NCBI GenBank assembly: GCA_949935795.1
Contig: CATLFX010000003.1
Coordinates: 45,562-109,561 of the forward strand
DNA from: an uncultured Oscillospiraceae bacterium
Lineage (GTDB): Bacteria; Bacillota; Clostridia; Oscillospirales; Oscillospiraceae
Direction of reading: 5' to 3'
Length of the DNA stretch: 64,000 bases
The translations under genes and the position numbers were made by a program. This document shows, piece by piece, positions 31,102-39,417 of the stretch. Position 1 is the first letter of the stretch. Every line of letters starts with the position of its first letter. Below the pieces are notes generated by a model that was not told the origin of the DNA, did not search any database, and saw nothing but the letters and a program-made list of their open reading frames with translations.

Positions 31102-31662
31102 GTGGAGGACGGGCAGATCGTGGAATTGTACTGGGCGAGGTCGGAGCGGGCCATCGCGGAGACCGACGCGCGGTATGGGAAATACTGCTGTTCCATTGCC
31201 TATAACATCCTGTCCAGCACGGAGGACAGCGCGGAGTGCGTCAACGATACTTGGCTGGCCGCGTGGCGGTCCATGCCGCCCAAGCGGCCAAGCTGCCTGG
31301 CGGCGTTCCTGGGCAAGCTGACCCGGAACCTGGCGCTGAACCGCTGGCGGAGCCGCAGGGCGGAAAAACGGGGCGGCGGCCAGCTGACGCTGGCGCTGGA
31401 GGAGCTGGGCGGGTGCGCCGGCGCCCGAAACGAGATGGAGGACGTGGAGGACCGGACGCTGATTGTGTCGGTGCTGGACCGCTTCCTGGCATCCCTGCCC
31501 AAGCGGGACCGGATGGTGTTCGTGCGGCGGTACTGGTATTTCAGCCCGGTGGCGGAGATCGCCAAGGACTACGGGCTGAGCCAGAGCAATGTGAAAATGA
31601 TCCTGTCCCGGGGGCGGGACAGACTGAGGCAGGCGCTGGAGCGGGAAGGGGTGTCGGTATGA
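31102..31662 (+). CDS. ECF-type RNA polymerase sigma factor
   Basis: A 186-residue ECF sigma factor from the GTG at 31102, with GGGGAGGG seven bases upstream. Region 2 (KYCCSIAYNILSSTEDSAEC, DTWLAAWRSMPP, AFLGKLTRNLALNRW) and region 4 (LPKRDRMVFVRRYWYFSPVA, LSQSNVKMILSRGRDRLRQA) are clear. The stop TGA is inside the ATGA start of the next gene. It lies divergently 100 bp from the blaI promoter. Confidence 0.92.
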   Translation: MEDGQIVELYWARSERAIAETDARYGKYCCSIAYNILSSTEDSAECVNDTWLAAWRSMPPKRPSCLAAFLGKLTRNLALNRWRSRRAEKRGGGQLTLALEELGGCAGARNEMEDVEDRTLIVSVLDRFLASLPKRDRMVFVRRYWYFSPVAEIAKDYGLSQSNVKMILSRGRDRLRQALEREGVSV

Positions 31663-32603
31663 CGGTAGAAAAACTGATCGACTATTTTGGGGACATCGAC
31701 GAGCGTTATATCAAAGAGGCCGCGCCGGGAGAACGTCCCGCCAAAAAGCGCTGGCGGGCGCTGGCCGCCGTGGCAGCGCTTGCGGCGGTGGTGACGGCCT
31801 GCATACCCGCGCTGTGGGGCGCGGCGGGGGGCGGGCCTGCCGCTGCGGATGGTCCGGGCGACGCGCCGGGCTATATCCGCTGGCACGGGCGCAACTATTT
31901 CAACCACGGGCATGCGGTCTATGAGATGCCGGAGGGGCTGGAGCTGCTGGGCGAAGTGGACCAGGTGGTGGAGGAAGGCAGATTGATCCCGGAGGATGCC
32001 GGGGACCTGAGCGCCAACATCGACGGGTATGCCTATTGGTTCCCCGGAAATGACAGCCTGATCGTGTTCCGCTACAAGGACTGGGACAGCTCTTACGCGG
32101 CGGTAGAGCTGGGCCGGAAGGAGCCCATCCTGCTCATGTTCCGGGAGCTGGACGAGGAGGGGCCCCACCAGCCCGGACAGCCCTACTACACCCTGCCGGA
32201 CTTGATGGCGGACTCGGATATGATCGTGGAGGGAACAGTCCTCCAGGCGGAAGCCGCGGACCCGGATGGGACCGGGGAAGTGGTCTACACCCTCCAAATC
32301 ACCCAAGCGTTTCGGAGAAGTGGGAAGATGGAGACAGTTCAGGTCAGGGTCCCGGCAGACAGCGGCGTTTTTGAGACCTCCCGCGATGATAACTACCTGC
32401 TGTTCCTGCGCGGAGAGGCGGACGGGACCTTCCGGCCCGTGTCCACGTCCCAGGGGGTATACGCCATCGAGGGCAAGTTCCTCCACATCCCGGCAAACGA
32501 CCCGCTCAGGATATGCGAGATGCCCATCCTTCACACGGAGGACAACGATTTCTGGTATGGCGTGAACGATGTCCGGGAGGAGGTGGTACTTTCTCTCATG
32601 TGA
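31659..32603 (+). CDS. Single-pass membrane protein, putative anti-sigma partner
   Basis: A 314-residue protein starting at the ATG overlapping the sigma stop. Residues 1-31 are a cytoplasmic segment, with the only hydrophobic stretch at about 32-53 (ALAAVAALAAVVTACIPALW); the Cys within it is not in a convincing lipobox. The rest is an outside domain with no family I can name, including a segment YTLQITQAFRRSGKMETVQV that reads like a beta-sandwich. The final codons (VVLSLM) are supplied by the head of type 1 repeat copy D, so the C-terminus has been set by the element. Anti-sigma function is inferred only from position. Confidence 0.75.
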   Translation: MTVEKLIDYFGDIDERYIKEAAPGERPAKKRWRALAAVAALAAVVTACIPALWGAAGGGPAAADGPGDAPGYIRWHGRNYFNHGHAVYEMPEGLELLGEVDQVVEEGRLIPEDAGDLSANIDGYAYWFPGNDSLIVFRYKDWDSSYAAVELGRKEPILLMFRELDEEGPHQPGQPYYTLPDLMADSDMIVEGTVLQAEAADPDGTGEVVYTLQITQAFRRSGKMETVQVRVPADSGVFETSRDDNYLLFLRGEADGTFRPVSTSQGVYAIEGKFLHIPANDPLRICEMPILHTEDNDFWYGVNDVREEVVLSLM

Positions 32604-32797
32604 GAGAAAGTACCCAAAGAGAACACTTAAGGGGGATGCCCGCCCCGAGAGAACACGGCCCTAAGGGCGGGCCGTATTCTCAAGGCGGGCCCCCCTTAAG
32701 AATCCCCCAGCGCGGGGGACGCCCTATACGGGAATCAGGCGGATACCCTTCCGGCGCACAGGGCCGGGACTGACTCCCCCCTATTGGTGCTGCCGCT
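32585..32797 (+). repeat. Dispersed multi-hairpin element type 1, copy D
   Basis: Head hairpin GTACTTTCTCTC/GAGAGAAAGTAC, then CTTAAGGGGG...CCCCCTTAAG, CCCCCAGCGCGGGGG, CCCTATACGG and closing CTATTGGTGCTGCCGC. It overlaps the last seven codons and stop of the preceding gene. Confidence 0.87.
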
Positions 32798-32874
32798 GAT
32801 CTCCTGCCACCGACCCTGCCCAGCGGCCCGCCACCCGCGCCTCCTCAGGCGCGCCGCTCCGCCTTGGGGCAGTC

Positions 32875-33039
32875 CTACGGTCTCCGAAATCGGTCCATAT
32901 ACTGTAGATGGGCTTTCAATACCTGCCGGATATACGCCGACATTGATCTGGAGGACTTCCCCGCTAACTCGCTTACCTCCTTATACAACGCCTCCGGCAC
33001 CAGAATAGAAATTGTTTTCTTTGGGCCTTTTGCCATCAT
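32875..33039 (-). CDS. Ribbon-helix-helix DNA-binding protein
   Basis: A 54-residue protein with GAGGTG seven bases before its ATG. The N-terminal strand KTISILVPEALYKEVSELA followed by SRSMSAYIRQVLKAHLQYM is the Arc/CopG/MetJ ribbon-helix-helix pattern. It is divergent from the XRE gene at 33133 and shares its upstream region, so the pair may regulate each other or be an antitoxin-like unit. No toxin is visible beside it. It sits between two type 1 repeats in opposite orientation. Confidence 0.8.
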   Translation of the reverse strand: MMAKGPKKTISILVPEALYKEVSELAGKSSRSMSAYIRQVLKAHLQYMDRFRRP

Positions 33040-33058
33040 GGAAATCACCTCGTCCCCT

Positions 33059-33087
33059 ATTTTATTCCATTTCAGACTGATTGTAAA
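33059..33087 (-). promoter_or_regulatory. Promoter of the ribbon-helix-helix gene
   Basis: On the minus strand TTTACA and TAAAAT are 17 bases apart. CTGAAAT occurs twice across this region, a possible operator pair. Confidence 0.6.
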
Positions 33088-33132
33088 TACTCTATTTCAG
33101 GTTAAGATATAGTTTTGGATGAGGTGATAAAC

Positions 33133-33354
33133 TTGTATCCAAGACTGCGTGATTTGCGGGAAGATGCTGAACTGAGCCAAGAAAACCTGGCTAAACTACT
33201 CAATATGTCCCAAAGCGGTTATTCCAAATACGAAACCGGAGAAAACGATATTCCTACCAACATTTTAATTGCCCTGGCGCGGTTCCACAACACCAGCGTG
33301 GATTATTTGCTGGGACTGACCAATGAGAGGAGGCCCTATCCGAGGGTGAGGTGA
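33133..33354 (+). CDS. XRE-family regulator
   Basis: A 73-residue helix-turn-helix protein (LRDLREDAELSQENLAKLLN, MSQSGYSKYETGENDIPTNI, NTSVDYLLGLT). The TTG at 33133 is preferred because GAGGTG lies six bases upstream; a longer frame from 33115 is weaker. The A/T-rich upstream region is shared with the divergent ribbon-helix-helix gene. It is the third small XRE regulator in the window, all of about 70 residues. Confidence 0.85.
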   Translation: MYPRLRDLREDAELSQENLAKLLNMSQSGYSKYETGENDIPTNILIALARFHNTSVDYLLGLTNERRPYPRVR

Positions 33355-33441
33355 CGGGAGTGGGGGAAAAGCCGCGCCGCCGAACGGTGCGCAGACCAGG
33401 CGCAGGCAGTGGGCCGTGCACTTTTTCCCTGCCCAGATATA

Positions 33442-33652
33442 AGCGGCAGCACAAATAGGGGGGAGTCAGTCCCGGCCCCATGCGCCGGAAGGGCTAACGC
33501 CAATTTTTCGTATAGGGCTCTCCCGTAAAAAGGGGGATTCTTAAGGGGGAACACGCCTGTGAGCGAGAGCGCGCCTTTGGCGCTCGAAGCCGAACCGGCG
33601 TGTCCCCCCTTAAGCGTGTCTTTGGTTACTTTCTGCACGAGCAGAAAGTAAC
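33442..33652 (-). repeat. Dispersed multi-hairpin element type 1, copy E
   Basis: On the minus strand: head hairpin TTACTTTCTGCTCGTGCAGAAAGTAA in reverse, CTTAAGGGGG...CCCCCTTAAG, and closing CTATTTGTGCTGCCGC. It lies downstream of pnp and in pnp orientation. Confidence 0.87.
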
Positions 33653-33683
33653 GCCCCCGCCCCCGTCCCGCCGGGAGGCGGTC

Positions 33684-33722
33684 AAAAAAATAACAGGAGG
33701 ACGGCAGCTGCCGCCCTCCTGC
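33684..33722 (-). terminator. Intrinsic terminator of pnp
   Basis: On the minus strand CAGGAGGGCGGCAG pairs with CTGCCGTCCTCCTG, followed by TTATTTTTTTG. Confidence 0.9.
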
Positions 33723-33728
33723 TGTTTT

Positions 33729-35879
33729 TTACTTGATGGGCTCGCCCGCTGCCTTTTTGGCCTCAATTTCCCGAAGGGCGTCCTTGTAGGACAGGTTGAC
33801 CCGGCCCTTCTCGTCGATGTCGGTGACCTTGACCCAGATCATGTCGCCGATGTTGATGACGTCCTCCACCTTGGCTACCCGGTGGTTGGCCAGCTTGGAG
33901 ATGTGAACCATGCCGTCCTTGCCGGGGGCCAGCTCCACGAAAGCGCCGAACTGGAGGATGCGCACCACCTTGCCGTAGTACAGGGCCCCCACCTCGGGCA
34001 CGAACACGATGGTGTCGATCATCTTTTTGGCAATGTTGCAGGCCTCGGCGTTGGGGGAGGCGATGTGGATGGTGCCGTCCTCCTCGATGTCGATCTGCGC
34101 GCCGGACTCGGCGGTGATCTTCTGGATGACGGAGCCGCCCTTACCGATGACCTCCCGGATCTTGTCCGGGTCGATCTTCACGGTAATCATTTTGGGGGCG
34201 TAGCGGCTCACCTCAGCACGGGGCTGGGCGATGCAGGGGAGCATGATCTCGTCCAGGATGGCGAACCGGGCGTCCTTGGTGATCTCCAGCGCCTCTTTGA
34301 TGATGGCGTGGGACAGGCCGTCGTTCTTGATGTCCATCTGGATGGCGGTGATGCCCTTTTTGGTGCCCGCCACCTTGAAGTCCATCTCGCCGTGGAAGTC
34401 CTCCACGCCCTGGATGTCGATGAAGGTGGTGAAGCCGCCATCGTCGTCCTGGATGAGGCCGCAGGAGATGCCCGCCACGGGGGCAGAAATGGGCACGCCG
34501 GCGTCCATCAGGGCCAGGGTAGAGCCGCAGATGGAGCCCTGGGAGGTGGAGCCGTTGGAGCTCAGCACCTCAGACACCACCCGGATGGCGTAGGGGAAGT
34601 CCTCCACAGAGGGGATGACGGGCTCGAGGGCGCGCTCGGCCAGCGCGCCGTGGCCCTTCTCCCGGCGGTTGGTGGACCGGGCGGCCCGGGCCTCGCCGGT
34701 GGAGTAGGCGGGGAAGTTGTAGTGGTGCATATACCGCTTCTCTTCCTCCTCCCAGATGGTGTCCAGCTTCTGGGCGGCGGAGAGGGTGTTCAGGGTGCAG
34801 ATGGACAGCACCTGGGTCTGGCCGCGGGTGAACAGGCCGGAGCCGTGGACCCGGGGCAGGACCCCGACTTCGGCGGCCAGGGGGCGAATTTCGTTCCTGG
34901 CGCGGCCATCCACACGGTGGCCCTCCAGCAGCCAGGCCTTGACAATCTTCTTCTGGAACTTGTAGGTGATCTCCTCCAGGAATTGGTCCATGTCGGGGTG
35001 GTCGTCCAAGTACTTCTCGTGCCACTTCTCGATCATGGCGTTCCAGCGGTCCTCCCGGACGTTCTTGTCGTCGGTGTCCATGGCGGCCTTGGCCTCATCC
35101 ATGAAGTCGGCGGTGATCTTGTCGAACAGCTCCTGGTCGAAGGCGGCGTGCTCGTAGGTCATCTTCTCTTTGCCGATCTCGGACACCATCTGGTTAATCA
35201 GGGCCACCTGCTTCTGGATCTCCTCGTGGGCCTTGACGATGGCGTCATACATGATGGGATCGGGCAGCTCCTTGGCGCCGGCCTCGATCATGATGACCTT
35301 GCCAGCCGTAGCGGCCACGGTCAGGTCCAGCTGGGAGCTGTGCTTCTGCTCGGTGGTGGGGTTGTACACCAGCTGGCCGTCCACATAGCCCATCTCCAGA
35401 CAGCCGATGGGACCCGCCCAGGGGATGCAGGACACGGCCAGGCAGGCGGACACGCCGATCATGGCGGTGACCTCAGGGGAGCAGTCACGGTCCACGCTCA
35501 TGACGGTGCAGGTGCAGACGACATCGTTGCGGAAATCATAGGGGAACAGGGGCCGGATAGAGCGGTCAATGACCCGGCTGGCCAGCACGGCGGGCAGGGA
35601 GGGCTGGCCCTCGCGGCGCATGAAGGAGCCGGGGATGCGGCCCACGGCGTACAGCTTCTCCTCGAAGTCCACGGACAGGGGGAAGAAGTCCACGCCGTCC
35701 CGGGGGCGGGGGGCCACGGTGACGGCCACCAGCACGGTGGTCTCGCCGTAGGTGACCATGGCGGAGGCGGTGGCCAGCTCGGCCACCTTGCCCATCTGGA
35801 TCTTCAGCGGACGGCCGCACAAATCCATGGACCAGGTCTTTTCGTTGGGAAACTGCTTGTGAGTGATGACAGTTGACAT
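33729..35879 (-). CDS. pnp: Polyribonucleotide nucleotidyltransferase (PNPase)
   Basis: A 716-residue phosphorolytic 3'-to-5' exoribonuclease. Two RNase PH domains (the second with GRARNEIRPLAAEVGVLPR and STNRREKGHGALAERAL), a helical linker, the KH domain (IREVIGKGGSVIQKITAESG) and the S1 domain (YYGKVVRILQFGAFVELAPG) are all present. The ATG at 35879 follows AAAGGAG by eight bases; a longer frame runs into the leader hairpin. It is downstream of rpsO, as in most bacteria, and its leader carries a long stem that could serve autoregulation. Confidence 0.97.
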   Translation of the reverse strand: MSTVITHKQFPNEKTWSMDLCGRPLKIQMGKVAELATASAMVTYGETTVLVAVTVAPRPRDGVDFFPLSVDFEEKLYAVGRIPGSFMRREGQPSLPAVLASRVIDRSIRPLFPYDFRNDVVCTCTVMSVDRDCSPEVTAMIGVSACLAVSCIPWAGPIGCLEMGYVDGQLVYNPTTEQKHSSQLDLTVAATAGKVIMIEAGAKELPDPIMYDAIVKAHEEIQKQVALINQMVSEIGKEKMTYEHAAFDQELFDKITADFMDEAKAAMDTDDKNVREDRWNAMIEKWHEKYLDDHPDMDQFLEEITYKFQKKIVKAWLLEGHRVDGRARNEIRPLAAEVGVLPRVHGSGLFTRGQTQVLSICTLNTLSAAQKLDTIWEEEEKRYMHHYNFPAYSTGEARAARSTNRREKGHGALAERALEPVIPSVEDFPYAIRVVSEVLSSNGSTSQGSICGSTLALMDAGVPISAPVAGISCGLIQDDDGGFTTFIDIQGVEDFHGEMDFKVAGTKKGITAIQMDIKNDGLSHAIIKEALEITKDARFAILDEIMLPCIAQPRAEVSRYAPKMITVKIDPDKIREVIGKGGSVIQKITAESGAQIDIEEDGTIHIASPNAEACNIAKKMIDTIVFVPEVGALYYGKVVRILQFGAFVELAPGKDGMVHISKLANHRVAKVEDVINIGDMIWVKVTDIDEKGRVNLSYKDALREIEAKKAAGEPIK

Positions 35880-35926
35880 TGGGTGTGCTCCTTTCGTTTT
35901 GTAAATAGACGTTTGAGCCGACACCC

Positions 35927-35983
35927 TTTAGCACTTGAACATAAGCCCCGACTGTTGCCAGGACCCATGTTCAACTGCTAAAA
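35927..35983 (-). promoter_or_regulatory. Long hairpin in the pnp leader
   Basis: TTTAGCAGTTGAACAT and ATGTTCAAGTGCTAAA form a 16-base stem with one mismatch around a 24-base loop, about 50 bases before the pnp start. In E. coli a comparable leader stem is cut by RNase III and destabilised by PNPase itself. Confidence 0.7.
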
Positions 35984-36007
35984 GCGCGGCTCTGGGTGGA
36001 TGGGACA

Positions 36008-36048
36008 ACGGGGCAAGGGCGGTACGGATTGTCCGCACCGCCCTTGCT
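36008..36048 (-). terminator. Strong hairpin between rpsO and pnp
   Basis: GCAAGGGCGGTGCGG pairs with CCGTACCGCCCTTGC about the loop ACAAT. No T-run follows, so it may protect the rpsO 3' end or attenuate rather than fully terminate. Confidence 0.6.
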
Positions 36049-36054
36049 GAAATC

Positions 36055-36321
36055 TTACTTACGGATGCCCAGCTTGGCGATAGTGGCGCGGTAGCGCTCG
36101 ATGTCCTTCTTCGCCAGGTAGTCCAGCAGCTTGCGGCGCTTACCGATCATCTTGTACAGGCCGCGGCGGCTGTGGTTGTCGTGGATGTGCACCCGCAGGT
36201 GCTCGGTGAGCTCCTGAATGCGGGCGGTGAGGATTGCGATCTGCACCTCGGGGGAGCCGGTGTCGGTCTCGTGGGTGCGGTTGGCCTCGATGACGGCCGT
36301 CTTTTGGTCCTTGCGAATCAT
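36055..36321 (-). CDS. rpsO: 30S ribosomal protein S15
   Basis: An 88-residue S15 ([20 protein letters not shown], then [20 protein letters not shown] and [18 protein letters not shown]). It binds the 16S rRNA central domain early in assembly. The ATG at 36321 has AAAGGTGG upstream and gives the usual length; the longer open frame is spurious. It is the first gene of the rpsO-pnp unit. Confidence 0.98.
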   Translation of the reverse strand: MIRKDQKTAVIEANRTHETDTGSPEVQIAILTARIQELTEHLRVHIHDNHSRRGLYKMIGKRRKLLDYLAKKDIERYRATIAKLGIRK

Positions 36322-36506
36322 GGGGGATTCCACCTTTCTATTATATTGCCCTGCCGCCGGGTGCTGGGCGGGCAGAAGCCCCGCGTGGAGCGGGCTTTGT
36401 CCCAAAACTAAGCAGGCGGGCGTACTGGCAAACTATATCATAGTTTAGCCGCTTTGTAAAGAAAAATTTCCGTTGAAACGCGGTTTTTGGCGGGCATGGA
36501 AAATAC

Positions 36507-36535
36507 TTGACAAATTACGCGCACTGTGATAGGCT
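36507..36535 (+). promoter_or_regulatory. Promoter of the cobalamin-riboswitch operon
   Basis: TTGACA and TAGGCT are 17 bases apart, just upstream of the riboswitch. Confidence 0.7.
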
Positions 36536-36549
36536 AATAACACATCAAA

Positions 36550-36665
36550 ATATGGAAACCAGCTGCGTTCTACATGAATAGGGTGAAAAGCCCTGCGAGT
36601 CGGTCACTGTGAAGCCCCCGTTTGAGGGGATAAGTCAGGTATGTGGCAGCTGGCTGCATTCTGCC
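36550..36665 (+). promoter_or_regulatory. Cobalamin riboswitch
   Basis: The core carries the conserved blocks GGGTGAAAAGCCC, GTCGGTCACTGTGAAG and AAGTCAGGTATGTGGC, enclosed by the pairing CCAGCTGC (36559-36566) with GCAGCTGG (36646-36653). The roughly 190 bases between it and the first gene contain GGGGCGC/GCGCCCC with a T-rich loop (36757-36780), part of the likely expression platform. It should repress the operon when corrinoid is bound. Confidence 0.9.
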
Positions 36666-36853
36666 GGTACCGGAAGTGCGCTTCTTGTCCGGCCTCATCC
36701 CGCGCAAACCATTGCGGGGATGGGGCCTTGTTCATTGCGCTGCGTGTATTCGGCACGGGGCGCTTTTTTGTGCGCCCCGGCAATGGAGTCCCCCCAAGGG
36801 CGCGGACGGGCCGCGCAGGGAAATAAAGAGACCGTTAAGGAGGAAATTACAAC

Positions 36854-38734
36854 ATGAAAAATCTGAGCAGAACGCTGGCGCTGCTGCTGGCGGTGGTCCT
36901 GGCCTTTGGCCTGACCGGCGCCGCCTTCGCCGCGGACGCGACGGCGTACACCGACGTGCCCGGCTGGGCCAAGGAGTATGTGGCCGAGGTGACGGAAAAG
37001 GGCCTGATCGACGGCAAGACCGACACCGCCTTCGGGGCCAACGACCCCATGACCCGGGCCGACCTGGTGGTGGCCCTGTACCGCCTGGCCAACTCCCCCG
37101 ACGTGAAGGACAAGGAGAACCCCTTCACGGACGTGGCGGACGACGCGGCCTATCGGGACGCTGTGGTCTGGGCCAAGGAGAACAAGATCGTGGGCGGCAA
37201 GACCCCTGAGAGCTTCGATCCTGCCGGCAGCGCCCAGCGCCAGGAGATCGCCAAGATCATCTGCGAGTTCGCCGCCCGCCAGGTGGGCAAGGACGCCCTG
37301 AAGAGCCGCAAGGATGAGATGTCCGCCTACCCCGACGCCGCCCAGGTGGACGGCTGGGCCAAGGATTACATGAACTGGGCCGTGGCCAGCGAGTTCATCA
37401 CCGGCAGCAGCGGAAAGCTGCTTCCCCACGGCACCGCCACCCGGGCGGAGGTGTCCGCCATCCTGTGCCGCTACATGGCTGACGCCGCCACCGGCGACGC
37501 CTCCAAGGACGACCCCCGCAATCAGGACGAGATCGGCAAGAACGAACTGCTGGTGGTGAGCTTCGGCACCAGCTTCAACGACAACCGGGTGGCCACCATC
37601 GGCGCTGTGGAGAGCGCCATGGAGAAGGCGTTCCCCGCCTACTCTGTCCGCCGGGGCTTTACCGCCGACATCATCATTGAGCATGTCTACCGCCGGGACG
37701 GAGAGCAGATCGACAGCGTGAAGGAGGCCCTGGAGCGGGCCAAGGACAACGGTGTGGAGACCCTGCTGGTGCAGCCCACCCACCTGATGAACGGCTGGGA
37801 GTACGGCGACCTGGTGAAGATGCTGGAGAAGTATGAGGGCGACTTCAAGAACATCACTGTGGGCGCGCCCCTGCTGACATCTGACGACGACTTCGCCAAG
37901 GTGGCCGACGCCATGGTCAAGGCCACCGAAGACCTGACCAAGGGCGGCAAGACCGCCGTGTGCTGGATGGGCCATGGCACCGCCGCCGCTTCCAACGCCG
38001 TCTACGCCAAGATGCAGAAGGTGCTCACTGATGCCGGGCACGAGGACCACTTCGTCGGCACCGTGGAGGCCGAGCCCACCGCCCACGACCTGGTCAAGAC
38101 CGTGAAGGACGCCGGTTACACCAAGGTGGTGCTGCGCCCCATGATGATCGTGGCGGGCGACCACGCCAACAACGATATGGCCGATGAGAACGACCCCGAG
38201 TCCTGGTACTCCGTGTTCACCGCCGCCGGGCTGGAGGTCCAGTGCGAGGTCAAGGGCCTGGGCGAGCTGAAGGAGATCCAGGACCTGCTGGCGGCCCACG
38301 CCAAGGCCGCCAAGGCCCTGGACAAGACCGGCATCGACGTGGAGCCCAACCCTGAGAACCCTGACACCCAGGAGCCCGATAAGCCCGAGGAGCCCAAGGG
38401 GATGGCCGACGGCACTTACACCATCGATGTGGCGTGCGAGCAGGCCATGTTTAAGATCGACAGCTGCACCCTCACCGTGAAGGACGGCAAGATGACCGCC
38501 GACCTGGTGCTGGGCAGCGACAGCTTTGACAAGATGTACGCGGGCACCGCCTCCGCCGCCAAGCTGGCCCAGGAGGGCGTGGCGGACGGTGTGGCGGAGG
38601 ACGGCAAGACCACCTTCACCCTGGCCGTGGCCGAGCTGGACAAGGCGCTGGACTACGCCGCCCACAGCGTGAAGAAGGACACCTGGTATGACCGCACCCT
38701 GACCTTCGATGCCGCCAGCGCCGCGGCGAAATAA
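36854..38734 (+). CDS. Secreted SLH-CbiK fusion: surface-anchored cobaltochelatase-like protein
   Basis: A 626-residue protein with AAGGAGG before the ATG. Residues 1-27 are a signal peptide (cleavage after AAFA); three S-layer homology repeats fill about 30-205 and would bind cell-wall polymer; 231-490 is a full CbiK sirohydrochlorin cobaltochelatase domain; 515-626 is a small beta-rich domain. The chelatase residues are kept: His374 in MGHG, Glu405 in GTVEAEP and His437 in VAGDHANNDMA, matching His145, Glu175 and His207 of Salmonella CbiK as I recall. CbiK normally inserts Co2+ in the cytoplasm. Placed outside, it could bind, load or strip metal from tetrapyrroles, or act as their receptor. 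It heads a B12-riboswitch operon with an ABC importer. Confidence 0.9.
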   Translation: MKNLSRTLALLLAVVLAFGLTGAAFAADATAYTDVPGWAKEYVAEVTEKGLIDGKTDTAFGANDPMTRADLVVALYRLANSPDVKDKENPFTDVADDAAYRDAVVWAKENKIVGGKTPESFDPAGSAQRQEIAKIICEFAARQVGKDALKSRKDEMSAYPDAAQVDGWAKDYMNWAVASEFITGSSGKLLPHGTATRAEVSAILCRYMADAATGDASKDDPRNQDEIGKNELLVVSFGTSFNDNRVATIGAVESAMEKAFPAYSVRRGFTADIIIEHVYRRDGEQIDSVKEALERAKDNGVETLLVQPTHLMNGWEYGDLVKMLEKYEGDFKNITVGAPLLTSDDDFAKVADAMVKATEDLTKGGKTAVCWMGHGTAAASNAVYAKMQKVLTDAGHEDHFVGTVEAEPTAHDLVKTVKDAGYTKVVLRPMMIVAGDHANNDMADENDPESWYSVFTAAGLEVQCEVKGLGELKEIQDLLAAHAKAAKALDKTGIDVEPNPENPDTQEPDKPEEPKGMADGTYTIDVACEQAMFKIDSCTLTVKDGKMTADLVLGSDSFDKMYAGTASAAKLAQEGVADGVAEDGKTTFTLAVAELDKALDYAAHSVKKDTWYDRTLTFDAASAAAK

Positions 38735-38834
38735 TCTGCTTTACTCCTTCCCTTTCCCAGAGCGCCGTGGAGCGGAAGCGCTCCACGGCGCTCCCTTTGA
38801 TTTGAAGGTTCTTTGATTCACCGAGGAGTGACCA

Positions 38835-39407
38835 ATGATGAAGAAACAAATGCTTTCCTGCCTTATGGCGTCAGCCCTGGCCCTGTCCCTGCTGGCCGGG
38901 TGTGCCGGGGGAGCGGAGCCGGAGCCCTCCCAGACCCCCAGCCCCGCCCCGGAGCAGTCCCAGGCGGCGGAGCCCAGCGCCGCGCCCGATCCCACGGCCA
39001 CGCCGGAGCCCACGCCTGAACCGACTGCGGCCCCGGAGCCCACACCCACCCCCGCGCCGACCCCCACCCCCGCCCCCCAGGGGCCGGAGGATGGGAACTA
39101 TACCGCCAATGTGACCCTGTCCGGGGGCACGGGCCGGGCCACCATCCAGTCCCCGGCCAAGCTGCGGTGCTCCAACGGGCAGTTCTATGCCACCATCGTG
39201 TGGAGCAGCCCCAACTTTGACTACATGAAGGTGAACGGGACCCGCTATGACCTGATCAGCGCTCCCGGGTCCAACTCCGCCTTTGAGATTCCCGTGGCCG
39301 CCTTCGATCAGGCCCTGACCGTCATTGCCGACACCGTGGCCATGAGCGAGCCCCACGAGGTGGAGTACACCCTGACCTTTGATTCCGCGTCCCTGGCAAA
39401 ACAGTGA
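38835..39407 (+). CDS. Lipoprotein with the same small domain as the SLH-CbiK tail
   Basis: A 190-residue lipoprotein. The signal peptide ends in the lipobox LLAGC with Cys23. Residues 28-85 are a Pro/Thr/Glu/Ala-rich spacer of the kind that crosses the wall. Residues 86-190 are a compact beta domain (GNYTANVTLSGG, ATIVWSSPNFDYMKVNGTRY, EVEYTLTFDSAS). The same ground plan, opening GTYTIDV and closing DRTLTFDAAS, ends the SLH-CbiK protein. The Tyr/Trp/Met-rich face would suit binding of a hydrophobic ring such as a tetrapyrrole, in the way NEAT domains do, but the fold is not proven. It is the second gene of the operon. Confidence 0.82.
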   Translation: MMKKQMLSCLMASALALSLLAGCAGGAEPEPSQTPSPAPEQSQAAEPSAAPDPTATPEPTPEPTAAPEPTPTPAPTPTPAPQGPEDGNYTANVTLSGGTGRATIQSPAKLRCSNGQFYATIVWSSPNFDYMKVNGTRYDLISAPGSNSAFEIPVAAFDQALTVIADTVAMSEPHEVEYTLTFDSASLAKQ

Positions 39408-39417
39408 GGAGGAGCCT

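Noticed and set aside
33600..35876. A 758-codon plus-strand frame
   Set aside because: It is antisense to pnp and has no domain; the pnp frame has all expected domains.
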